A stretch of DNA of 64,000 bases from NCBI GenBank assembly GCA_963836605.1, contig CAWIKB010000011.1, positions 248,001-312,000 of the forward strand, written 5' to 3'. Under the pieces are notes generated by a model, which saw only the letters and a list, made by a program, of their open reading frames with translations, did no database searches and was not told the origin of the DNA. Below, one piece after another: positions 58,794-64,000 of this stretch. This stretch comes from Bog-473 sp963836605 (GTDB lineage: Bacteria; Actinomycetota; Acidimicrobiia; Acidimicrobiales; RAAP-2). A program made the translations under genes and the position numbers. Within the stretch, counting starts at the first letter, position 1; each line of letters begins with the position of its first letter.

Positions 58794-59880
58794 AGAGTGC
58801 CTCGACCCACCATTGGCCCCGCTCGGTACAGAGCAACCGTGCCGTCCCGTCGGCCAGCACCACCTGCAACCGGGCGCGGCGCCGGCGGACCGACCACCAC
58901 CGTTCGCTCACCGGCCACGGCCCGGCCCAGGCCGCGACCGGTTGCCACGGGCCACCTTCGACCGAGAGCCGGTCCACTGCACCGCTGGACAGTCCCCGTC
59001 CGTTCACCACCAGGGCACGACCCTCCGCGTCGACCACCTCGGCGCGGAGGGGGACGCCCAGCACGTGGGTGGGGGAAGGAGGCGGCAACCGTCCCGGCCA
59101 GGGCGCCGGCCCCGCGCCGGCCCCTTCGGCCTCCGGACTCCCCCAGGGCACCAGTGCCGCCTGCTCGGAGGGGTCACGCCCGCCCCGTAACCGCCCGACC
59201 AGGACGGCCTCGACTCCCAGCCGTTCTTGTACCCGGGCGAAGGAGAGGGCCGCCCGGGTCTCCGCCGCCGATGCGCCACCGAAGAATCCCGGCTGGAAGG
59301 GAGGCGGCTCGGGCCCCTGATCGGGATCCTCGCCCCGGGCCACCCGCAACCGGCGCTCAATGGCCCGATCGCGCAGACCGGCCAGTTCCCCGCTCTCGCC
59401 CCGGGCCGCCCGGTGACAGGCCGCAGCGTCGGCACCGAAGCGATCCGAGACGTGGGCGGCGGGCAGGGCGGCCAGCTGCCCCAATGTGGTGACCCCGAGG
59501 CGCTGCAGGGTGACGGCCAAGTCGGGCCGGGCCAGGGTGGCCACCGACCAGGGAGCCAAGAACTGGGACGCCTGTCCCGGCGGGACGATCAGTTGTGATC
59601 GGGCGGCCAGGATCGCGGCGAAGAGCCCGTCGGCCACGCCGACCTGGGCCTCCTCCGCCACGGCTTCGACCAGGTGGCGCACAACCATCTCCTCACCGCC
59701 GAAGAAGCGGGACGGCCCGCGCGCGGGCAGGGCGCAGACCCCGAGCCGAACGGGGTGGACCCAGGGGCAGACCTCCCCGGCCCGCTCGAGCACCTGGACG
59801 AATCGCCGGGCCTCTTCCCCGCGTGCGCCCTCCTGTTGGAGTAGGGGGCACCAGATGACGACCAACCGTTCCAACTCCAT
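58786..59880 (-). CDS. imuB: ImuB, catalytically inactive Y-family polymerase homologue (short form)
   Basis: Mutasome scaffold that links DnaE2, ImuA' and the beta clamp. The 364-residue protein opens with LVVIWCPLLQQEG; the acidic residues that Y-family polymerases need at this strand are absent. PVRLGVCALPARGPSRFFGG, LAALPAAHVSDRFGADAA and the ending WVEALYD are ImuB landmarks. Between the first strand and the LGVCALPARG segment only about 35 residues are present, where homologues carry over 100, so much of the palm is missing. A possible clamp-contact ALVPWGS occurs near residue 240. It starts 9 bases after ImuA' and overlaps dnaE2. Confidence 0.88.
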   Translation of the reverse strand: MELERLVVIWCPLLQQEGARGEEARRFVQVLERAGEVCPWVHPVRLGVCALPARGPSRFFGGEEMVVRHLVEAVAEEAQVGVADGLFAAILAARSQLIVPPGQASQFLAPWSVATLARPDLAVTLQRLGVTTLGQLAALPAAHVSDRFGADAAACHRAARGESGELAGLRDRAIERRLRVARGEDPDQGPEPPPFQPGFFGGASAAETRAALSFARVQERLGVEAVLVGRLRGGRDPSEQAALVPWGSPEAEGAGAGPAPWPGRLPPPSPTHVLGVPLRAEVVDAEGRALVVNGRGLSSGAVDRLSVEGGPWQPVAAWAGPWPVSERWWSVRRRRARLQVVLADGTARLLCTERGQWWVEALYD

Positions 59881-59889
59881 GGCTGCACC

Positions 59890-60648
59890 TCAGGCCGCCG
59901 CGGGCCCAGTACCGGGGCCGGCCCGGCCCGGCCCGTCCTCCACTTCCGCCGTTGCGGCCACCACACCCGAACCGGCCGGGAGCCAGAGCGTGCATTCGGC
60001 GGCTCGGCCGGCCGACCGTCGCCCACTGACCCGCACCTCGGCCCGTCTCCCTTGCAGGTGACCGTGGCCGCGGCCGATCCCCTGCCACGCGACATCTCCC
60101 ACGACCAGGGCCAGGTCCCCGCCCTGGGGCCAGTCGCTGAAGCGCTCGACCAGCACCACCAGCGCCGTCTGGCGGTCACGAGCCCGGGCGGCCAGATGGC
60201 GGGCCACCGTCGTCCCGGCTCGGCCCGGTGGGCGGATCAGGACAACATCGACCCCCGGCAGAAGATCTCCGGCCGCCTCGGCCCACCCGCGGCCGGGATG
60301 GGGCACGAAGACCACCCGTCGCAGATCGACACCGAGCTCGGCCGCGGCCGCGATCCCCGGATCGGGAAGGCCCACCGCGGCGCACCAACTCCCGGCCTGC
60401 GACGCCGCGGCGAGGAGGGCCAGGGCCAGCGTCGTGGCACCGTGACCCGGCTGTCCCGCCACCGTGGTCGTCGTCCCCCGCCGCAGCGCCCCATCGGGAA
60501 AGAGCGGGGCCAAGGGGGCGGGCAACGGGAGGAGCCGCCCCGCCGCCGGGGTGGAAGGGCGGACCCGGTCGGCCAACCCGACGGGAAGCTCCCGGGAACG
60601 AGGAACAGCACCCTTCCCGGTCGGGATCTCGGCCGGGAAAGCGAACAT
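59890..60648 (-). CDS. imuA': ImuA', RecA-like accessory protein of the mutasome
   Basis: A 252-residue protein that works with ImuB and DnaE2 in SOS mutagenesis. It has a degenerate ATP-binding loop TVAGQPGHGATTLALAL (about residues 62-78) without the usual Walker Lys, followed by a RecA-like core (VDVVLIRPPGRAGTTVAR, TALVVLVERFSDWP). No other in-frame ATG or GTG in the next 50 codons fits; ATG 60648 is therefore the start, and it lies inside the LexA box. TAGTGT eight bases upstream can serve as -10 for a leaderless mRNA. It is the first gene of the operon imuA'-imuB-dnaE2. Confidence 0.82.
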   Translation of the reverse strand: MFAFPAEIPTGKGAVPRSRELPVGLADRVRPSTPAAGRLLPLPAPLAPLFPDGALRRGTTTTVAGQPGHGATTLALALLAAASQAGSWCAAVGLPDPGIAAAAELGVDLRRVVFVPHPGRGWAEAAGDLLPGVDVVLIRPPGRAGTTVARHLAARARDRQTALVVLVERFSDWPQGGDLALVVGDVAWQGIGRGHGHLQGRRAEVRVSGRRSAGRAAECTLWLPAGSGVVAATAEVEDGPGRAGPGTGPAAA

Positions 60649-60655
60649 ATGTTCG
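60642..60655. promoter_or_regulatory. LexA (SOS) box
   Basis: CGAACATATGTTCG is a perfect 14-bp palindrome that matches the CGAAC-N4-GTTCG box of actinobacterial and Gram-positive LexA. It contains the ATG start of imuA' on the minus strand and lies 126 bases upstream of the divergent SRAP gene. LexA bound here should shut off the mutasome and may also act on the SRAP promoter. Confidence 0.92.
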
Positions 60656-60744
60656 TACACTACCGACAACCTGTTTCCTTTGCCCAGCGACAGAAAGTAC
60701 CTGTTCAGGGCCCCTCCATCTTCCCGAAGGCCCACGGCGGGGGT

Positions 60745-60772
60745 GCGATGCCACAATGGCGATGCCACAATG
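60745..60772. repeat. 14-bp perfect tandem duplication in the SRAP gene promoter
   Basis: GCGATGCCACAATG occurs twice in tandem. Each copy contains CACAAT, and the second lies 9 bases before the SRAP start codon, a position suited to a -10 element. The duplication may therefore have doubled a promoter box. Confidence 0.75.
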
Positions 60773-60780
60773 CAGCCCTC

Positions 60781-61482
60781 ATGTGCGGACGCTTTGCCCT
60801 CTTCACCCCTCCGGCACGCCTGGCGCGCTACTTCCAGGCCACGCTGGGCGCTGACGTCGAGCCCGACCGGCAGCCGGACTGGAACGTGGCCCCCACCGAA
60901 CAGGTCCTCGCGGTCCGAGCGCGCCGTCGCCAAGAGGGCGACCTCGAGCGGACACTCACCTCATTGCGCTGGGGACTCATCCCCCCGTGGGCCAAAGACC
61001 CTTCCGCCGGCAGCCGCTTGTTCAACGCCCGGGGCGAGAGCGTGGCCAACAGACCCTCCTTCAGCGCCGCCTTCAAATCCCGCCGCATCATCATCCCGGC
61101 CGACGGCTTCTACGAGTGGCACAAACTGAACAGCGGCAGCAAGCAGCCGCATTTCTTCACCCGCGCCGATGGTGCGCCCCTGGCCATGGCCGGCGTCGCC
61201 GAGTCGTGGTGGGACAAGCGGGCCAGGGACGAGCCCCCGATCCGGTCCTGCACCATCATCACCACCACCGGCGGGCCCGACATGGACGGGATCCATGACC
61301 GCATGCCGGTGATCCTCCATCCCGACGTCTTCGACCTGTGGCTCGACCCCGACCTCGACGACCTCAACGAGCTCACCGCATTGCTGCGCCCCGCCCCCGC
61401 CGGCACCATCGAGCATCACCGGGTGAGCCAACGGGTGGGAAGCGTCCGCAACAAGGATGCCCAATTGATCGAATCCATCTGA
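60781..61482 (+). CDS. yedK: SRAP-family abasic-site processing protein (YedK/HMCES)
   Basis: A 233-residue SOS-associated peptidase-fold protein that forms a covalent thiazolidine link with abasic sites in single-stranded DNA and shields them. Cys2, exposed after Met removal (MCGRFALFTP), Asn82 in FNARGES, Glu112 in GFYEWH and the His region in EHHRVSQRVGSV are the active-site elements. LRWGLIPPWAKD is a DNA-contact motif. The start must be ATG 60781 because Cys2 has to be N-terminal. It is divergent from the mutasome operon, with the LexA box between, and is followed without gap by the phosphoesterase gene. Confidence 0.95.
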   Translation: MCGRFALFTPPARLARYFQATLGADVEPDRQPDWNVAPTEQVLAVRARRRQEGDLERTLTSLRWGLIPPWAKDPSAGSRLFNARGESVANRPSFSAAFKSRRIIIPADGFYEWHKLNSGSKQPHFFTRADGAPLAMAGVAESWWDKRARDEPPIRSCTIITTTGGPDMDGIHDRMPVILHPDVFDLWLDPDLDDLNELTALLRPAPAGTIEHHRVSQRVGSVRNKDAQLIESI

Positions 61483-63042
61483 GTGACAACTTCGCCGCGG
61501 GACCCCCACCGTCTCGATCGGCGTAGGTTCATGGCGGCAGCACTCACCGCCGGCGGTGGTGGCCTGCTGGCCGCTCTGGGCGCCCGTGGGGGCGCCGGGG
61601 CGGCCACCATCGAGGCGGCGAGGTCGGTCAAGGCAGCCGGTTCGGATATGGGGGCCATTGAGCACGTCATCTTCTTCATGCAGGAGAACCGGTCATTCGA
61701 CCACTACTACGGCAGCTACCCCGGCGTGCGCGGCTTCGACGACCACCCGACCCACTCCCTGGGCGCCTTCGCCCAGGCCTTTCCGGGTGGCCCGACCGAG
61801 CATCTCCTTCCCTTCCATCTCGCCTCGGACTCGGGCATCGGAGAGTGCACCCACGACTTGAGCCACACCTGGCCGGCGGAGCACCTGAGCCGGGGGCGGG
61901 GCGACAACGCCGACTTCGTTCGCATCCATACCTCGAGCGCGTACGAGGGTTCCGAGTACGGCGTGCTGACCATGGGGTACTACGACCGATCGGACTTGCC
62001 CTTCTACTACGCCTTGGCCGACGCCTTCACCATCTGCGACAACTACCACTGCTCCGTCATGGGGCCGACCCATCCCAACCGACTGATGGCGCTCTCGGGC
62101 ACCATCGATCCCGCCGGAAGGCGCGGTGGACCGGTCGTCACCACCAACGAGAGCGTGGACGCCATCTGGAGCGCGCACTGGGACACCATGCCCGAGGTCC
62201 TTCAGGACGCCGGGATCAGTTGGAAGGTCTACAACCCCGAAGGTGCGCTGTATACGCCGGCCTTCTTCGAGAAGAACGGCCTCTTGGCGGGAGACGCCAT
62301 CCTCCCCTACTTCAGCCAGTACAAGAGCCCGGCCTCACCGCTGTACCAGAAGGCCTTCCTGCCCCAGTACCCCAGCGACTTCATCTCCGATGTCGCCCGC
62401 GACAATCTCCCGGCCGTCAGCTGGATCCTCCCGCCGGCCGGCTATGACGAGCACCCGCCGTCCCCTCCCGCTCTGGGCGAGTGGTTCACCAGCCAGTTGC
62501 TCACGACGTTGGTCTCGAACCCGACGGTGTGGTCCAAGACGGTGCTCTTCCACATGTACGACGAGAACGACGGGTTCTTCGACCACGTACCGCCACCGAC
62601 CCCGCCGCGCGGCACGGCCGGTGAATTCCTGACAACCCGCCCCCTCACGCCGTCGGCCCATGGGATCGGTGGTCCCATCGGCATGGGCTACCGGGTCCCC
62701 ATGCTGGTCGTCTCGCCCTTCAGCCGTGGTGGCCACGTCGCGTCGCAGGTGTTCGACCACACCTCCCAGCTCCGGTTCCTCGAAGCGCGCTTCGGCGTAC
62801 GGGCCCCGAACCTGACGGCCTGGCGCAGGAAGACCGCGGGCGATCTGACGTCGACCCTGCGCATGCACGCACAGGACGCGTCGGTGCCCCCATTGCCGTC
62901 GACGTCGGGGGACCTCCCGGCCAACGTCATGGCCGAGGGGTGCCACGAGGGTGACATCTTGGAGATCGACTCCAACCAGCCCAATTATCCGGTGCCGATG
63001 CCCCAGACCATGCCCCGCCAGGAGACGGCCCGCCCGGGCTGA
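61483..63042 (+). CDS. Tat-exported phospholipase C-like phosphoesterase (PF04185)
   Basis: A 519-residue exported hydrolase of the non-specific phospholipase C/acid phosphatase family. The Tat signal is RLDRRRFMAAALTAGGGG. QENRSFDHYYGSYPG is the metal-binding and nucleophile region, GPTHPNRLMALSGTID and MYDENDGFFDHVPPPTPP are conserved metal-ligand motifs. It would cleave phosphate esters such as phospholipid head groups outside the membrane and could supply phosphate. GTG 61483 directly follows the SRAP stop (TGAGTG), so it is cotranscribed with a DNA-repair gene, with no evident functional link. Confidence 0.9.
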   Translation: MTTSPRDPHRLDRRRFMAAALTAGGGGLLAALGARGGAGAATIEAARSVKAAGSDMGAIEHVIFFMQENRSFDHYYGSYPGVRGFDDHPTHSLGAFAQAFPGGPTEHLLPFHLASDSGIGECTHDLSHTWPAEHLSRGRGDNADFVRIHTSSAYEGSEYGVLTMGYYDRSDLPFYYALADAFTICDNYHCSVMGPTHPNRLMALSGTIDPAGRRGGPVVTTNESVDAIWSAHWDTMPEVLQDAGISWKVYNPEGALYTPAFFEKNGLLAGDAILPYFSQYKSPASPLYQKAFLPQYPSDFISDVARDNLPAVSWILPPAGYDEHPPSPPALGEWFTSQLLTTLVSNPTVWSKTVLFHMYDENDGFFDHVPPPTPPRGTAGEFLTTRPLTPSAHGIGGPIGMGYRVPMLVVSPFSRGGHVASQVFDHTSQLRFLEARFGVRAPNLTAWRRKTAGDLTSTLRMHAQDASVPPLPSTSGDLPANVMAEGCHEGDILEIDSNQPNYPVPMPQTMPRQETARPG

Positions 63043-63056
63043 GCCGATCTGGCCGA

Positions 63057-64000
63057 TCAGGTACGGAACCGCCACGCCAGATGCTCCTGACGGTCGCGCA
63101 CTTCCTGCTCGCGAGCCGCGGGGGCGACCTCGGGCGTGTCGGCGGGGAGGGCCGAACGGACTTCGTCGAAGGGGACAACCCGGGTCTCCGGGGTGCGCAG
63201 GGGCGAACCCCAGAAGTGCCGGTAGTTCAGCAGCGCAGGGGACGGGTGCATGGTGTCGAGCCAATTGGGCACGCCGGGATCGCGCTGTGCCAGCACGAGA
63301 TGCAGGCGGCCGTCGGTGCCGACGGTCGCCTGCCGGTGATTGAGGCTCGTGGGCCGCCCGAAGTCGAGGGCCCGGAAGAAGTGCAAACCGTAGAGTTGAA
63401 AGCTCCAATACCGGGCCTCGGGAACAGTGGAGTCCACGATGAGGGCCTCGTCGGGCCCGAGCTCATAGAAACAGAAGCCGAACTGTGACAGCTGCAACCC
63501 GCGCGGGACGTCCACCCTTGCGCCAAAGGAGTTGGCTTCTTGCCGTCCGCGGGCCACGCGCATGTAGTCGTTCCAGAACACCAGCGAGCGCTCCGTCAGG
63601 TCGAGGGCCTCGCGCAGGCTCTCGGCGTACGAGGGCGGAGCCGCGGGCGGTGCATCGAGGCATTCGATGGTGAAGGTGGCCGGCTCGCCGGGTCCCCAGT
63701 CGAAGTAGTACTCGCGGATTGAGCACATGACGGCGCCCTCCGGCAGGGGAATCCGGTTGGGTTCGTGACCGTTGCCGCCGAGCAGAAGTTCGAACTCCAT
63801 GTCGGCGCCCAGGCCGATATCGGAGGCGGTGAGCTCGGCCAGGGTCGCCGGACGCTCGGTGTGTCGAAAGCCCTCGCGGATGGCGAGCACGAACTCCTGG
63901 CATGCGTGCATCTGCCCGCGGATCCGGTAGCAATGGCGCGCGCTCACGCGAGCATGACGGTAGACGTTGTCGGCATTGGGCCCGCCCCAGGGCGTCACCA
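63057..64000 (-). CDS. DUF1214-family protein, N-terminus cut by the window edge
   Basis: About 314 residues are visible and the frame is still open at the end of the window. TPWGGPNADNVYRHARVS near the visible start, RYWSFQLYGLHFFRALDFG and PNWLDTMHP belong to the DUF1214 (often with DUF1254) family, which has no proven activity. Such proteins are often next to lipid or steroid genes in actinobacteria. A GTG at 63998 lies in the middle of conserved sequence and is not the start. It is convergent with the phosphoesterase gene, 14 bases apart. Confidence 0.8.
   Translation of the reverse strand, partial: VTPWGGPNADNVYRHARVSARHCYRIRGQMHACQEFVLAIREGFRHTERPATLAELTASDIGLGADMEFELLLGGNGHEPNRIPLPEGAVMCSIREYYFDWGPGEPATFTIECLDAPPAAPPSYAESLREALDLTERSLVFWNDYMRVARGRQEANSFGARVDVPRGLQLSQFGFCFYELGPDEALIVDSTVPEARYWSFQLYGLHFFRALDFGRPTSLNHRQATVGTDGRLHLVLAQRDPGVPNWLDTMHPSPALLNYRHFWGSPLRTPETRVVPFDEVRSALPADTPEVAPAAREQEVRDRQEHLAWRFRT

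Noticed and set aside
55413..59492. A 1359-codon open frame on the plus strand
   Set aside because: It is exactly antisense to dnaE2 and imuB, is Arg/Gly/Pro/His-rich without any fold-like pattern, and is a by-product of high G+C third positions on the real strand.

Overview
This is a G+C-rich, gene-dense stretch of a chromosome from an actinobacterium (phylum Actinomycetota; an Acidimicrobiia-like or related soil/water lineage is possible but cannot be fixed from sequence alone). The grounds are two F420-type luciferase-like oxidoreductases, actinobacterial domain families (DUF1707, DUF2332, DUF2505), an ImuA'-ImuB-DnaE2 mutasome behind a CGAAC-type LexA box, many GTG/TTG starts, and several genes with a TANNNT box 7-9 bases before the start codon (leaderless style). 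No insertion sequence, prophage, CRISPR array, rRNA or tRNA was seen.

Layout. 1-8 kb: a cut-off succinate-semialdehyde dehydrogenase behind an acyl-CoA synthetase; a divergent sirtuin; a PuuD-type C26 hydrolase with a 45-residue membrane peptide, divergent from a PuuA/GlnA3-type ligase; a FGGY sugar kinase; YceI with a divergent MarR regulator around a clear operator. 8.7-15 kb: IleS, two HAD phosphatases, glutathione peroxidase, quinone oxidoreductase. 15-21 kb: thiolase + DUF35, SnoaL-like protein, F420 oxidoreductase, FMN hydroxy-acid oxidase, acyl-CoA synthetase. 21-28.8 kb: mixed housekeeping, including signal peptidase I, an APH-fold kinase and a secreted collagen-like protein. 27.6-33.4 kb: one operon with two acyl-CoA dehydrogenases, CoA-transferase, two hot-dog hydratase subunits and an AlkX/YcaQ-type glycosylase gene at its end. 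33.4-38.9 kb: MFS exporter, a DUF1707/cyclase fusion, two paralogous secreted lipases. 39-45.2 kb: a second amine-catabolism locus (alanine dehydrogenase, aminobutyraldehyde dehydrogenase, Lrp regulator, class III transaminase, PuuB-like oxidase). 45-50.3 kb: SnoaL and DUF2505 proteins, DMT transporter, then cytosine permease, phosphoribosyltransferase and a yeast-type cytosine deaminase. 50.3-55.6 kb: two secreted proteins (one a twin retropepsin) around a 25-bp palindrome, an SDR and a DapB-fold dehydrogenase, and a SET protein. 55.6-61.5 kb: DnaE2, ImuB, ImuA' and, divergent from them, the abasic-site protector SRAP/YedK. 61.5-64 kb: a Tat-exported phospholipase C-like phosphoesterase and a cut-off DUF1214 protein.

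How it fits together. The loci at 0-6 kb and 39-45 kb together hold the activities for putrescine/polyamine breakdown to succinate by the glutamylated and the transaminase routes. Alanine dehydrogenase is placed to regenerate the pyruvate used by the transaminase. The 15-21 kb and 28.8-33.3 kb groups look like CoA-thioester catabolism of branched, alicyclic or steroid-like acids. The 55-61 kb block is a DNA-damage module: one LexA box lies between error-prone synthesis and abasic-site protection.
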